Shown: piece by piece, positions 1 through 9,203 of the stretch
Layout: the number at the start of each line of letters is the position of its first letter
How positions within the stretch are numbered: position 1 is the stretch's first letter
From: an uncultured Burkholderiales bacterium
GTDB lineage: Bacteria > Pseudomonadota > Gammaproteobacteria > Burkholderiales > Burkholderiaceae_C
DNA length: 37,077 bases
Direction of reading: 5' to 3'
NCBI GenBank assembly: GCA_903905475.1
Contig: CAIVGK010000017.1
Coordinates: 1 to 37,077, forward strand
The notes under the pieces: generated by a model
Database searches by the model: none
What the model was told of the DNA's origin: nothing
Seen by the model: the letters and a program-made list of their open reading frames with translations, nothing else
Program-made: the position numbers and the translations under genes

Positions 1-230
1 GCGCGGCCGACCCCGGCTTGAGTGACTCCGCCGCTGTCAATCGACAGGTACATGTGATGCGCGAGCTAACGACTTGCGAACGTCTGCTTAGACGCGATAC
101 GACTGACTACAACGGGTCGTCCAGAGACATCAAGCGATCTCACCCCGTGGTCGGCTGAAGGGCGCCTTGCTGACCTTCGCTCCACCTGACCCGTGCGCTC
201 CCGTTCAGGTGAAGAACTGCTCGCCAGCCC
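1..230. other. Intergenic segment, no gene seen
   Basis: I see no convincing coding frame or RNA gene here. The only structure is a perfect 7-bp inverted repeat (CACCTGA/TCAGGTG, 183-211, 15-nt loop) just downstream of the DUF2784 gene. It has no T-run, so it is at best a weak transcript end. Confidence 0.5.
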
Positions 231-617
231 TCAGCGCTCGGCGTCCCGCGAGTCCCGCATCCGTCGCGGCGGCACGCGGATCCAGGTCAACACGACCAAG
301 GCGCCGAATGCCACGTAAAGCACCGTGAAGACCCAGGCCGGCGCGTTCCAGTAGAGGATCGCACTCACCCAGCGCTGGACGAACCCAGTTTCGGCGCCCG
401 AGCCCCGCAAGGCATCCTCCCAGACCGTGAGCGGGCAGGCGTACCCCAGCAGCGACTCGACGACCACGAAGCCGATGGCCGCCAAGTGCAGGCCGCGTAA
501 CCACGGATTCGTGCACCACCGGCGACTCATGGCAAAGCCGATCCAGATCGCCGCGAGGCCCCCGACGACGAAGACCACGAAGGCGGCGTGCAGAACCAGG
601 ATGAGGTCGGCAAGCAT
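231..617 (-). CDS. DUF2784 family small membrane protein
   Basis: This 128-residue protein starts MLADLILVLHAAFVV and has about four hydrophobic segments, fitting a small inner-membrane protein. The motif LLGYACPLTVWE in the middle is the hallmark of the DUF2784 family, whose function is not known. The ORF track extends it to 258 residues, but the first 130 are Arg/Pro-rich with no membrane character and run across the flanking non-coding DNA. I therefore start at the ATG at 615-617. The C-terminus is basic (RVPPRRMRDSRDAER) and probably cytoplasmic. The gene stands alone, about 315 bp downstream of the ssrA terminator on the same strand. The family call is solid; no role can be given. Confidence 0.8.
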   Translation of the reverse strand: MLADLILVLHAAFVVFVVGGLAAIWIGFAMSRRWCTNPWLRGLHLAAIGFVVVESLLGYACPLTVWEDALRGSGAETGFVQRWVSAILYWNAPAWVFTVLYVAFGALVVLTWIRVPPRRMRDSRDAER

Positions 618-932
618 GCCGCCGATCTTCGCGCATCGCCTGAGGCTGGGTACAGCGCAGCAGTTGGCGCCGCCCGACCAGTTCAGCCCCCCTTCCCTAC
701 CCAATGCTGCGGAAAAACTCGCTCGATCAGTCCGCGCGTAACCCGTTGATTTCAAAGGGTGCCGGTCCGGGCCTTTGCGGACTTCGAGCCACTCGCGGAG
801 AGCGAGGCCGGAGAGAAGATTGGCCACGAGAGAGCGAAACCGGCCCTGGAGCGTGCCACGGTGGCGACCGGCGAAGTCCGCAGCCTTCCGCACGAACCCG
901 CGACAACACGCGGCTTCTGGCGCGATCGGACG
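618..932. other. Non-coding gap between ssrA and the DUF2784 gene
   Basis: About 315 bp with several overlapping ORFs on both strands, all Arg/Ser/Pro-rich and without family features. I read them as chance frames in GC-rich DNA. The promoter of the DUF2784 gene should lie here, but I cannot single out convincing -35/-10 boxes. Confidence 0.45.
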
Positions 933-965
933 AAAAAAAGCCCCAACCGAGAGTGGTTGGGGCTT
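933..965 (-). terminator. Rho-independent terminator of ssrA
   Basis: Read on the minus strand this is AAGCCCCAACC-ACTCTC-GGTTGGGGCTT followed by a run of T. It is an 11-bp perfect stem with a 6-nt loop and begins 6 bp after the tmRNA 3' end. Confidence 0.93.
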
Positions 966-971
966 CGGGAC

Positions 972-1344
972 TGGTGGAACCGGGGGGAATCGAACCCCCG
1001 TCCGCAAGCCATCATCAGGTAGTTCTACATGCGTAGCTGACTGATTTGGTTTTAAAGATGATCACCGCGCAGCAGCACGCTGAGATCACCTCGATTCACT
1101 TGATTTGATCCTGAGCCGAGTGACCCGGTACAGGACGAGCCCATGTGTATGACTTCGCAGCTTTTAGGTGTTACCCCTCAAACCCAGCCCATCGGCCAAC
1201 TGTTGCGAAGCTCACCGGTTTTAAGCGGCGAGTGCGAACGTAGAGTCGTTTGCAGTTACTTTGTTTCCAGTGGTTTTACGAGCGAACTGGTGCTCGGCAT
1301 GCCCTAGTCCAAATCCGAACCCACGTCGAAACCAGGTCGGTCCC
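972..1344 (-). ncRNA. ssrA: tmRNA (transfer-messenger RNA), one-piece, tag ANDSTFALAA
   Basis: The RNA rescues stalled ribosomes by acting first as tRNA-Ala and then as a short mRNA encoding a degradation tag. The 5' end GGGACC pairs with GGUUCC before the encoded CCA end. The T-arm GGGGGTTCGATTCCCCC lies near the 3' end and the 5' part carries CTGGTTTCGACG, the usual tmRNA D-arm region. The tag frame lies at 1221-1253: GCA AAC GAC TCT ACG TTC GCA CTC GCC GCT TAA, giving ANDSTFALAA and a TAA stop. About 373 nt is normal for an uninterrupted tmRNA, and the two ends pair within one transcript, so this is not the two-piece form known from some alphaproteobacteria and betaproteobacteria. It starts only 13 bp after the gph stop codon and is followed by a strong terminator. 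Confidence 0.96.
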
Positions 1345-1354
1345 AGAACGAAGC

Positions 1355-1381
1355 AGTTTAGGCCATTGCCAGCCATTGCAA
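1355..1381 (-). promoter_or_regulatory. Possible ssrA promoter inside the end of gph
   Basis: On the minus strand TTGCAA (1376-1381) and TAAACT (1355-1360) resemble -35 and -10 boxes with a 15-bp spacer, 10 bp before the mature tmRNA 5' end. The TAA of the -10 is the gph stop codon. The spacer is short, so this is a proposal only. Confidence 0.35.
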
Positions 1382-2023
1382 GAGGTCTTGTGGGGTGTTG
1401 GCGATGTGATGCGCGCCCCAGGCTTCCACCGGTTCGCCCAGCCCCAGATAGCCCCACTTCGCAGCGACGGTTTTCATCCCGGCGGCTCGCCCGGCTTGCA
1501 CGTCGCGCAGGTCGTCTCCGACGTAAAAGCAGCGGGTGGGATCGACCTTCATGCGGCGCGCGGCTTCCAGCAGTGGCTCGGGATGGGGTTTGGCGTGCGG
1601 TGTCGAGTCGCCGCCGATCACCACAGCGGCGCGCTCGAACAGGCCCAGCGCGCGTGACAGCGGATCAGCCAACCGGATCGACTTGTTGGTGACAATGCCC
1701 CAGGGCAGCGAACGAGACTCGAGCGAGCGCAGCAATTGATCCACGGCGTCGAAGATGCGGGTGTCGCGCGTCATGCGCGATTCGTAGCGCGTGAGGAACT
1801 CGTCTCGAAGCGGCTCGAAGGTCGCGTCACCCGGAATCACGCCAAAAGCTTCGCACACCAGCCCGCGCGCGCCCGAACCCACCGCTGCGCGCAGTCGGTC
1901 GTAAGGGGCGTCGGGCAAGCCACGGGCGCGCAGCATGTCATTGGCAGCCCCTGCCAGATCGGGCGCACTGTCGATGACCGTGCCGTCGAGGTCGAACAGG
2001 ACCGCTTCAACGATGAAGCTCAT
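1358..2023 (-). CDS. gph: Phosphoglycolate phosphatase (HAD family)
   Basis: A 221-residue HAD-superfamily hydrolase that removes phosphate from 2-phosphoglycolate, a product of DNA repair of 3'-phosphoglycolate ends. Motif I is FDLDGT (Asp11 nucleophile, Asp13). Motif II is the Thr of VTNK, the motif III lysine lies in AKPHPEP, and motif IV is GDDLRD. Length is normal. I start at [11 protein letters not shown] because this ATG overlaps the ubiG stop (ATGA), showing translational coupling; the 30 extra N-terminal residues in the ORF track would run inside ubiG. The pairing ubiG-gph is a familiar one in proteobacteria. A related HAD substrate cannot be excluded from sequence alone. Confidence 0.9.
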   Translation of the reverse strand: MSFIVEAVLFDLDGTVIDSAPDLAGAANDMLRARGLPDAPYDRLRAAVGSGARGLVCEAFGVIPGDATFEPLRDEFLTRYESRMTRDTRIFDAVDQLLRSLESRSLPWGIVTNKSIRLADPLSRALGLFERAAVVIGGDSTPHAKPHPEPLLEAARRMKVDPTRCFYVGDDLRDVQAGRAAGMKTVAAKWGYLGLGEPVEAWGAHHIANTPQDLLQWLAMA

Positions 2024-2724
2024 GCGGGCCTGCGGCAAGCGATCATGTAGTTGACGCTGGTGTCGCCAGACAACCAGTAGCGCCTCGTGAAGGGGTTGTA
2101 TTCGAGCCCGCACGCCTCGTTGACCACCAGACCCGCCGCTCGGCAGTGGCTGGCGAGCTCACTGGGTTTGATGAATTTGGCGTACTCGTGCGTGCCCTTG
2201 GGCAGCAGTTTGAGAATGTGCTCGGCGCCCACGATGGCAAACAGAAATGCCTTGGGGTTGCGGTTGATGGTCGAAAAGAACAGCCAGCCGCCGGGTTTCA
2301 CCAACTTGGCGCAGGCAGCGACCACCTGCGACGGGTCCGGCACGTGCTCGAGCATTTCCATGCAGGTCACCACATCGAAACTGGCCGGAACCTCTTCGGC
2401 CAGCGCCTCGGCAGCGACCTCTCTGTATTGAACAGATGGGGTACCTGCCTCCAGCGCGTGCAATGAAGCCACCCGCAGGGCCTTGGTTGACAGATCGATG
2501 CCCAAAACATCCGCGCCAAGACGGGCCATGGCGTCAGACAGGATGCCACCGCCGCAACCGATGTCCACCACGCGCTTGCCGCGAACGCCGGCACGTTGAT
2601 CGATCCAGTCCAGCCGCAAAGGGTTGATCTGGTGCAAGGGCCGGAACTCACTTTCGGGATCCCACCAACGGTGGGCCAATTCGCTGAACTTGGCGATTTC
2701 CTGGGGATCGACGTTCACTGCCAT
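2020..2724 (-). CDS. ubiG: Ubiquinone biosynthesis O-methyltransferase
   Basis: A 234-residue class I SAM-dependent methyltransferase catalysing both O-methylations in ubiquinone synthesis. The N-terminus ([27 protein letters not shown]) is typical of UbiG. The SAM motif [19 protein letters not shown] follows, with [10 protein letters not shown] further on. The ORF track begins at a TTG five codons upstream. I prefer the ATG of [10 protein letters not shown], which has GGAGAGCAAGGAA just before it. The gene is coupled to gph by an ATGA overlap. The ompA terminator ends about 16 bp before this start, so transcription must come from read-through or from a promoter within the end of ompA. Confidence 0.94.
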   Translation of the reverse strand: MAVNVDPQEIAKFSELAHRWWDPESEFRPLHQINPLRLDWIDQRAGVRGKRVVDIGCGGGILSDAMARLGADVLGIDLSTKALRVASLHALEAGTPSVQYREVAAEALAEEVPASFDVVTCMEMLEHVPDPSQVVAACAKLVKPGGWLFFSTINRNPKAFLFAIVGAEHILKLLPKGTHEYAKFIKPSELASHCRAAGLVVNEACGLEYNPFTRRYWLSGDTSVNYMIACRRPA

Positions 2725-2740
2725 TTCCTTGCTCTCCAAA

Positions 2741-2764
2741 GAAAAACCCCGCCGAAGCGGGGTT
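2741..2764 (-). terminator. Terminator between ompA and ubiG
   Basis: On the minus strand: AACCCCGC-TTCG-GCGGGGTT with T-runs after it. The stem is 8 bp with a stable tetraloop. It follows the ompA stop by about 23 bp and ends 16 bp before the ubiG start. Confidence 0.88.
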
Positions 2765-2787
2765 GTTCGACCACTTGCGGGAACCGC

Positions 2788-3420
2788 TTACTTCTTGGTA
2801 CCGACGAACTCGATCTCGACACGGCGGTTCTTGGCGCGGCCTTCTGCCGTCTTGTTGTCAGCCACGGGCTGCTTCTTGCCCTTGCCTTCGGTGTAGACGC
2901 GGTTCTTTTCAACGCCCTTGGCCACCAAATAAGCCTTGACAGCCTCGGCACGACGCACCGACAGCTTGTCGTTGTAGGAATCGGAGCCCACCGAGTCGGT
3001 GTGACCGACGGCGATGATGACCTCGAGATTGATGCTGCCGAGCTTGCTGATGACGCCGTCAAGCTTGGCCTTGCCTTCGGCCTTCAAGACTGACTTGTCG
3101 AAGTCAAAGAAAGCATCGGCTGCAAAGGTCACCTTTTGGCTGACCGGAGCGACGATCACCGGAACGACTGCCGGCGCGGCAGCGGACTCGGGCTGTGCCG
3201 CTACCTTGGCAGCCTTCGGCGCGCCGTCACAACCTGGCTGAGCCGTCGCTGGCGTCCAGTTGGCATCACGCCAGCACAACTCATTGGTGCCATTCTTCCA
3301 AGTCAACCCGTTCGGATTGACCCAGTTATCAACCTTGGCCGTTTGGGCAGATGCACCAAAGGTCGCACAGGCCATTGCAATGACCGCGAACAGCGATACC
3401 ACCTTATTCATTTTCTTCAT
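2788..3420 (-). CDS. ompA: OmpA-family outer membrane protein, peptidoglycan-binding
   Basis: A 210-residue precursor. Residues 1-26 (MKKMNKVVSLFAVIAMACATFGASAQ) form a signal peptide. Residues about 30-70 are a short Trp/Cys-containing stretch (VDNWVNPNGLTWKNGTNELCWRDANW) rather than an eight-strand barrel. From about residue 95 comes an OmpA C-terminal domain, VTFAADAFFDFDKSVLKAEGKAKL, then GHTDSVGSDSYNDKLSVRRA and ending NRRVEIEF. The Asp of GHTD and the Arg of NRRVE are the expected peptidoglycan contacts. I chose the ATG after GAGGAAAACC; the ORF track adds 27 upstream residues with no signal character. It likely anchors the envelope to peptidoglycan. It is transcribed divergently from gyrA and ends at a strong terminator. 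Confidence 0.92.
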   Translation of the reverse strand: MKKMNKVVSLFAVIAMACATFGASAQTAKVDNWVNPNGLTWKNGTNELCWRDANWTPATAQPGCDGAPKAAKVAAQPESAAAPAVVPVIVAPVSQKVTFAADAFFDFDKSVLKAEGKAKLDGVISKLGSINLEVIIAVGHTDSVGSDSYNDKLSVRRAEAVKAYLVAKGVEKNRVYTEGKGKKQPVADNKTAEGRAKNRRVEIEFVGTKK

Positions 3421-3695
3421 GGTTTTCCTCTTAAGCGAAGGTGCAATTAAGTCTGCAGAAATATTCCGAACGGCAGCCGGTTTCGTGCGGCAACGAGCCA
3501 AAACGCATCAAATTTCCAACTTTTCGATTGTGCCATAGGGGTTTCGAGACGTTTGTGACAGCCTTGAATGCGAGGGGGCCTTAGCACGGCTGTCGCATCA
3601 AAGCAACACACGCCGCCCCCTACAATCAGCGGCTTCGAGCCCGACTGCGGCGCCTGTCCCCGTCCAATACTCTGCGCTCTGCGCGAATCCCCAGC
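3421..3695. promoter_or_regulatory. Divergent control region between ompA and gyrA
   Basis: 275 bp between two divergent starts. TACAAT at 3621-3626 is a good -10 candidate for gyrA, giving a leader of roughly 60 nt, but no convincing -35 lies 16-18 bp upstream. On the other strand the stretch before ompA is locally AT-rich (GGAATATTTCTGCAGACTTAATTGC) and holds the ompA ribosome binding site GAGGAAA. Assignments of individual boxes are tentative. Confidence 0.45.
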
Positions 3696-6353
3696 ATGAG
3701 CCAGTTCGCCAAAGAAACACTGCCCGTCAGTCTCGAAGAGGAAATGCGGCGGTCTTATCTCGACTACGCCATGAGCGTGATCGTGGGCCGGGCCCTGCCG
3801 GACGCAAGAGACGGCTTGAAGCCGGTTCACAGACGCGTGCTGTTCGCCATGCACGAGTTGAGCAACGACTGGAACCGGCCCTACAAGAAGTCAGCTCGCA
3901 TCGTGGGCGACGTGATCGGCAAATATCACCCGCACGGGGATCAGTCGGTCTACGACACCATCGTGCGCATGGCGCAGGATTTCTCGCTGCGTCACATGCT
4001 CGTCGACGGTCAGGGCAACTTCGGATCGGTGGACGGCGACAACGCCGCAGCCATGCGGTACACCGAAATCCGCCTGGCCAAGATCGCCCACGAAATGCTG
4101 GCGGACCTGGACAAGGAAACCGTCGACTTCGGCCCGAACTACGACGGCAGCGAAAAAGAGCCGCTCGTGATGCCCAGCCGGCTGCCGAACCTGCTGGTCA
4201 ACGGCTCGGGTGGCATCGCCGTGGGCATGGCCACCAACATTCCGCCGCACAACCTCAATGAAGTGGTCGATGCCTGCCTTCACTTGCTGAAGAACCCGGC
4301 CGCCACCATCGATGAGTTGATGGAAATCATGCCGGCGCCGGACTTCCCGACCGCCGGCATCATTTACGGACTCAACGGCGTGCGCGACGGTTACCGAACC
4401 GGACGCGGTCGCGTGGTGATGCGTGCCAAGTGCCATTTCGAAGACATCGACAAGGGCCAGCGCCAGTCGATCATCGTCGACGAGATCCCCTACCAGGTGA
4501 ACAAGAAGAACCTGCTCGAGCGCATGGCCGAGCTGGTGCACGAGAAAAAGATCGAAGGCATCAGCCACATCCAGGATGAGTCCGACAAGGACGGCATGCG
4601 CGTCGTCATCGAGCTCAAGCGCGGCGAAGTGCCCGAGGTGGTGCTCAACAATCTGTACAAGCAAACGCAGCTGCAAGACACGTTCGGCATGAACATGGTG
4701 GCGCTGATCGACAACCAGCCCAAGCTGTGCAACCTGAAAGACCTGATCGCGGTGTTCCTCGAGCACCGCCGGGAAGTGGTCACGCGCAGAACCGTGTTCG
4801 AGCTGCGCAAGGCGCGCGAACGCGGTCACGTGCTCGAAGGTCTGGCGGTGGCGCTGGCCAACATCGACGAGTTCATCGAGACCATCAAGGCATCGCCCAC
4901 CCCGCCGGTGGCCAAGGCCGCCTTGATGAGCAAGAGCTGGGATTCGTCGATGGTGCGTGACATGCTGGCGCGCGCCGAGGGCGAAGCGCCGGGCGGGCGT
5001 GAGGCCTTTCGCCCCGAAGGTCTGCCCAAGAGCTTCGGCTTGCAAGCCGATGGCCTGTATCGCCTGAGCGAAGACCAGGCCGGCGAAATCCTGCAAATGC
5101 GTCTGCAGCGCCTGACCGGGCTCGAGCAAGACAAGATCATCAGTGAATACAAGGAGGTGATGACCACCATCGCCGACTTGCTCAACATCCTGTCGACGCC
5201 TGAGCGCGTGACATCGATCATCAGCGGCGAGTTGACGGCCATCAAGCTGGAGTTCGGCCAAACCAAGATCGGCGCTCGGCGCAGCGTGATCGAACACAAC
5301 GCGCAAGACCTCGGCACCGAGGACCTGATCACGCCCACCGACATGGTGGTCACGCTCAGCCACACCGGTTACTTCAAGAGCCAGCCGCTGGCCGAATACC
5401 GCGCCCAAAAGCGTGGCGGCCGCGGCAAGCAGGCCACGCAGACCAAGGAAGACGACTGGGTCGAGCAGTTGTTCATCGCGAACACGCACGACTACATCCT
5501 GTGCTTCACCAACAAGGGCCGCGTCTACTGGCTGAAGGTCTGGGAAGTGCCGCAGGGTTCGCGCAACTCGCGCGGCAAGCCGATCGTCAACATGTTCCCC
5601 CTGCTGCCCGGCGAAAAGGTGAATGTGGTGTTGCCGCTGACCGGCGAGGCGCGCACCTTCCCGGCCGAACGATTCGTGTTCATGGCCACGGCCAAAGGCA
5701 CCGTCAAGAAGACGCCGCTCGACGACTTCAGCAACCCGCGCAAGGCCGGCATCATCGCGGTGGATCTGGACGAGGGCGACTTCCTCATCGGGGCGGCCAT
5801 CACCGACGGGCAGCACGATGTGATGCTGTTCAGCGACGCCGGCAAGGCAGTGCGCTTCGATGAAAACGACGTGCGCCCGATGGGTCGCAACGCCCGCGGT
5901 GTGCGCGGCATGGCGCTCGAAGACGCCCACAGCGTGATCGCCATGCTGGTGGCCGAAGACGAGACGCAAAGTGTGCTGACGGCCACGGTCAATGGCTTTG
6001 GCAAACGCACCAGCATCGTCGAGTACACGCGCCATGGCCGCGGCACCAAAGGCATGATCGCGATGCAGCAAACCGACCGCAACGGCAAGGTCGTGGCGGC
6101 CACGCTGGTGCATCCCGACGATGAAATCATGCTGATCACCGACAAGGGCGTGCTGGTGCGCACCCGTGTGTCAGAGATCCGCGAACTCGGGCGCGCCACG
6201 CAAGGCGTCACGCTGATCGCGCTCGATGCTGGATCGACCTTGAGCGGCCTGCAGCGCATCGTCGAAAACGATGTGAATGCCACCGACGGCAACACCGACA
6301 CAGATACCCCCACCGGCGACGACGATGAGTCGCCATCCACCGAGAGCCTCTGA
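3696..6353 (+). CDS. gyrA: DNA gyrase subunit A
   Basis: An 885-residue type IIA topoisomerase subunit; with GyrB it introduces negative supercoils. The N-terminus has [34 protein letters not shown]. The catalytic tyrosine is Tyr122 in AAAMRYTE. The GyrA-box QKRGGRG in the C-terminal domain separates it from ParC. Six beta-pinwheel blades follow and the tail is very acidic ([20 protein letters not shown]). In the quinolone region the sequence is [12 protein letters not shown], with Gln at position 83 where E. coli has Ser, and the usual Asp87. Its TGA shares a base with the ATG of the DUF2059 gene (TGATG). It opens a long co-directional gene run. Confidence 0.97.
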   Translation: MSQFAKETLPVSLEEEMRRSYLDYAMSVIVGRALPDARDGLKPVHRRVLFAMHELSNDWNRPYKKSARIVGDVIGKYHPHGDQSVYDTIVRMAQDFSLRHMLVDGQGNFGSVDGDNAAAMRYTEIRLAKIAHEMLADLDKETVDFGPNYDGSEKEPLVMPSRLPNLLVNGSGGIAVGMATNIPPHNLNEVVDACLHLLKNPAATIDELMEIMPAPDFPTAGIIYGLNGVRDGYRTGRGRVVMRAKCHFEDIDKGQRQSIIVDEIPYQVNKKNLLERMAELVHEKKIEGISHIQDESDKDGMRVVIELKRGEVPEVVLNNLYKQTQLQDTFGMNMVALIDNQPKLCNLKDLIAVFLEHRREVVTRRTVFELRKARERGHVLEGLAVALANIDEFIETIKASPTPPVAKAALMSKSWDSSMVRDMLARAEGEAPGGREAFRPEGLPKSFGLQADGLYRLSEDQAGEILQMRLQRLTGLEQDKIISEYKEVMTTIADLLNILSTPERVTSIISGELTAIKLEFGQTKIGARRSVIEHNAQDLGTEDLITPTDMVVTLSHTGYFKSQPLAEYRAQKRGGRGKQATQTKEDDWVEQLFIANTHDYILCFTNKGRVYWLKVWEVPQGSRNSRGKPIVNMFPLLPGEKVNVVLPLTGEARTFPAERFVFMATAKGTVKKTPLDDFSNPRKAGIIAVDLDEGDFLIGAAITDGQHDVMLFSDAGKAVRFDENDVRPMGRNARGVRGMALEDAHSVIAMLVAEDETQSVLTATVNGFGKRTSIVEYTRHGRGTKGMIAMQQTDRNGKVVAATLVHPDDEIMLITDKGVLVRTRVSEIRELGRATQGVTLIALDAGSTLSGLQRIVENDVNATDGNTDTDTPTGDDDESPSTESL

Positions 6354-6964
6354 TGAAACGACTCCTTGCCCTCAGCGTCCTGTGCCTCGCCTTCGGCGCC
6401 CAAGCCCAATCCGCTGCCACGCTACCGACATCGCAAGCCAAGAAGGATCTTGTCAGCAAGATCCTCGTTCTGCAGCAACCTGACGTCGAACTGCTGGCGC
6501 GCAATCTGGCCCAAGAACCCGCTGGCCGCATGCTCCAGGAAGCCGGCCGTGTCCTGCAAACCCAGGTGGCCGACGACAAGCGCGATGCGATCGCCAGATC
6601 GCTCGAAGCGAGTGCCAAGAAGTACATCGACGAAGCCGTGCCGCTGGTGCGCGAGCGCGCCATCAAGCTGGCTCCGTCGACGATCGGAGCCTCGCTCGAA
6701 GAGCGTTTCACCGAAGACGAGCTCAAGGGACTGATCGCCTGGCTTGAATCACCCACCTTCAAGAAGTACCAGCAAGTCGCGCCTGAAATTCAACGCAACT
6801 TCATGCAAAAGCTGGTGACTGATGCGCGCCCAGCCATCGAGCCCAAGCTCAAGACGCTTGAAGAAAGCGTGCGCGCCACCCTCATGGCCGCAGGCTCTGG
6901 CTCGTCGCCGGCACGGGCTGCGGCTCCTGCTGGCAAGCCACCAGCGAAAGCCCCCACCAAGTAA
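6353..6964 (+). CDS. Secreted DUF2059 domain protein
   Basis: A 203-residue protein with an N-terminal signal peptide ([20 protein letters not shown]). The central part ([36 protein letters not shown]) matches the DUF2059 pattern of helical periplasmic proteins that act on the edge between membrane and periplasm; the exact role is unknown. A low-complexity Ala/Pro/Lys tail ends the protein ([17 protein letters not shown]). It starts inside the gyrA stop codon and ends 7 bp before serC, so it is cotranscribed with both. Family call is good; function is not known. Confidence 0.85.
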   Translation: MKRLLALSVLCLAFGAQAQSAATLPTSQAKKDLVSKILVLQQPDVELLARNLAQEPAGRMLQEAGRVLQTQVADDKRDAIARSLEASAKKYIDEAVPLVRERAIKLAPSTIGASLEERFTEDELKGLIAWLESPTFKKYQQVAPEIQRNFMQKLVTDARPAIEPKLKTLEESVRATLMAAGSGSSPARAAAPAGKPPAKAPTK

Positions 6965-6971
6965 CAGTTAC

Positions 6972-8087
6972 ATGCCACGTCCGTTCAATTTCTCGGCCGG
7001 GCCGGCGACTCTTCCCACCGAGGTCCTGGAGCAAGCCGCTGCCGAGATGCTGGACTGGCGCGGCAGCGGCGTCAGCGTGATGGAGATGAGTCATCGCAGT
7101 CGCGAGTTCATTTCCATCTGTGACGACGCCGAGCGTGATCTGCGTGACCTGCTGGCGGTGCCGGCGCACTTCAAGATCTTGTTCATGCAAGGCGGTGGCC
7201 TGGGTCAAAACGCCATCGTGCCGATGAACCTGATCGGTCGCGCGGCCAGCCAGACGGCCGATTTCGTGCTGACGGGATCGTGGTCGGTCAAGTCGCATGC
7301 CGAGGCGCGTCGCTACGGCCAGGCGCATGTGGCCGCGTCGAGCGTGGCTGAGCGCCCTGCCCGTCTGCCCGATGCCGCTGACTGGCAGCTCAGCGCGAAC
7401 CCGTCGTACGTGCACCTGTGCAGCAACGAAACCATCGACGGCATCGAGTTCCATGACTTGCCGGATCTGCAGTCGCTGGGCTGCGATGCGCCACTGGTGA
7501 TCGACTGCTCGTCGCATGTGGCGTCGCGTCCCATCGACTGGAGCCGCATCGGCATTGCCTACGCGGGCGCCCAGAAGAACATCGGCCCGGCCGGCTTGAC
7601 TCTGGTGTTCGTGCGCGAGGACCTGCTCGACCATGCCTTGCCGATCTGCCCGTCGGTGTTCAATTACCGCACCGTGGCCGATCAGGGCTCGATGTTCAAC
7701 ACGCCGCCGACCTACGCGATCTACATCGCGGGGCTGGTGTTTCAGTGGCTCAAGCGCCAGACCGAGGCCACCCTGACCGGAATTGCCGCCATCGAAGCGC
7801 GCAACATCGCCAAGGCTCGGTTGCTGTATGACTTCATCGACGGCTCTGGCCTTTACCGAAACGAAGTCGACGCGAGCTGCCGCTCGCGGATGAACATTCC
7901 GTTCTTTTTGGCAGACGACGCCCTCAACGAGTCGTTCCTGAAGCAGGCCCGCGAGGCGGGTTTGCTGCAACTCAAGGGACACAAGTCGGTCGGTGGACTG
8001 CGTGCCAGCCTCTACAACGCGATGCCGCTGGCGGGCGTGCAGGCCTTGGTGAATCACATGCAAGCGTTCGAGGCACAACATGGCTGA
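6972..8087 (+). CDS. serC: Phosphoserine aminotransferase
   Basis: A 371-residue class V PLP-dependent aminotransferase acting in serine synthesis and, on a related substrate, in pyridoxal phosphate synthesis. It starts [22 protein letters not shown], the conserved SerC opening. MSHRS follows, and the PLP lysine lies in [12 protein letters not shown] (Lys about 202). The C-terminus has [21 protein letters not shown]. The ORF track adds 50 residues that overlap the DUF2059 gene in another frame; I reject them. The stop overlaps the pheA start by 8 bp. The serC-pheA-tyrA-aroA order is a known proteobacterial arrangement. Confidence 0.96.
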   Translation: MPRPFNFSAGPATLPTEVLEQAAAEMLDWRGSGVSVMEMSHRSREFISICDDAERDLRDLLAVPAHFKILFMQGGGLGQNAIVPMNLIGRAASQTADFVLTGSWSVKSHAEARRYGQAHVAASSVAERPARLPDAADWQLSANPSYVHLCSNETIDGIEFHDLPDLQSLGCDAPLVIDCSSHVASRPIDWSRIGIAYAGAQKNIGPAGLTLVFVREDLLDHALPICPSVFNYRTVADQGSMFNTPPTYAIYIAGLVFQWLKRQTEATLTGIAAIEARNIAKARLLYDFIDGSGLYRNEVDASCRSRMNIPFFLADDALNESFLKQAREAGLLQLKGHKSVGGLRASLYNAMPLAGVQALVNHMQAFEAQHG

Positions 8088-9186
8088 TGCGGCCCCCACG
8101 ATCCCCCCTGAGCTGCTGGCGCTGCGCGAGCAGATCGACGCGCTCGACCGCGACTTGCTGGCGCTGCTGAACCAGCGCGCCGCAGTGGCTTTGCAAGTCG
8201 GCGAGATCAAGAAAAAAGAAGGCTCGGTGGCCTTTCGGCCGGAGCGCGAAGCGCAGGTCATCGATGGCTTGAAGGCCCTCAATCAGGGGCCACTGGCATC
8301 GGACAGCGTGGCGCCCATCTGGCGCGAAATCATGTCGGCCTGCCGCTCGCTCGAGTCCCCGATGCGGGTGGCCTATCTGGGCCCTGCCGGCACCTTCAGC
8401 GAATCGGCCACGCTGGGGTTCTTTGGTTCATCGATCGTGCGTGTGCCGTGTTCCAGCCTCGATGAGGTGTTCCGCTGCGCTACGGCCGGGGCCGCCGATT
8501 TCGGCGTGGTGCCGGTCGAAAACTCCACCGAAGGCGTCATCGCACGGTCGCTCGATTTGCTGCTGACCACCCCGCTGACCATCATCGGCGAGACCAGCAT
8601 CCTCGTGCGTCACAACCTGCTGCGACGGGAAAATTCGCTGGCCGACATTGAAGCCGTGTGCGCACACCCGCAGGCGCTGGCGCAGTGCCAGGACTGGCTC
8701 TCGGCCCACCTGCCCCATGTCGAGCGGCGTGGTGTGTCGAGCAATGCCGAAGGCGCGCGCCTGGCCAGTCTCGATGTGCGCCTGGCCGCGGTGGCGGGTG
8801 AGCGTGCCGGCGCCGAATTCGGCTTGCACGTGGTCGCCCCGGCGATCCAGGACGACGCGCACAACCGCACCCGTTTCGCGGTGGTCACCCACCCGCAGCG
8901 CCAGCCTGCGCCCCAAGCCTCTGGCCACGACTGCACCAGCCTGGTGGTGTCGGTGGCCAATCGGCCTGGTGCGGTCCACGACATGCTCGTTCCGCTGAAG
9001 ACCCACGGCGTGTCGATGACGCGCTTCGAATCACGCCCGGCGCGCTCGGGCCAGTGGGAGTACTACTTCTACATCGATCTGGAAGGCCACCCCAGCCAGC
9101 CGAAGATGGCCGCCGCACTGAAAGACCTGCGTGAGGTCTGCGCCTTCTTCAAGCTGCTGGGCAGCTATCCCATCGACGTTCACTGA
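8080..9186 (+). CDS. pheA: Bifunctional chorismate mutase / prephenate dehydratase
   Basis: A 368-residue P-protein that turns chorismate into phenylpyruvate for phenylalanine. Residues about 8-90 are an AroQ-type chorismate mutase ([30 protein letters not shown], then [10 protein letters not shown]). Residues about 96-275 are the dehydratase domain, opening [15 protein letters not shown] and ending with the catalytic TRF at 264-266. Residues about 285-368 form the ACT regulatory domain, with the GAVHDML and ESRP motifs that bind phenylalanine. Feedback inhibition is therefore expected. It overlaps serC and is followed 17 bp later by tyrA. The hisC-type aminotransferase found between pheA and tyrA in some Burkholderiales is absent here. 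Confidence 0.96.
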   Translation: MADAAPTIPPELLALREQIDALDRDLLALLNQRAAVALQVGEIKKKEGSVAFRPEREAQVIDGLKALNQGPLASDSVAPIWREIMSACRSLESPMRVAYLGPAGTFSESATLGFFGSSIVRVPCSSLDEVFRCATAGAADFGVVPVENSTEGVIARSLDLLLTTPLTIIGETSILVRHNLLRRENSLADIEAVCAHPQALAQCQDWLSAHLPHVERRGVSSNAEGARLASLDVRLAAVAGERAGAEFGLHVVAPAIQDDAHNRTRFAVVTHPQRQPAPQASGHDCTSLVVSVANRPGAVHDMLVPLKTHGVSMTRFESRPARSGQWEYYFYIDLEGHPSQPKMAAALKDLREVCAFFKLLGSYPIDVH

Positions 9187-9203
9187 GCGCGAAGTTTCAG
9201 GCG

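Noticed and set aside
972-1344. Two-piece (permuted) tmRNA
   Set aside because: The 5' and 3' ends pair directly and the tag lies between them in normal order, so the gene is one-piece.
3891-6113. 740-residue minus-strand ORF opposite gyrA
   Set aside because: His/Asp/Val/Leu-rich composition is typical of the antisense of a GC-rich gene, and gyrA is certain on the other strand.
6882-8282. 466-residue minus-strand ORF opposite serC and pheA
   Set aside because: It spans two certain genes and has antisense-type composition.
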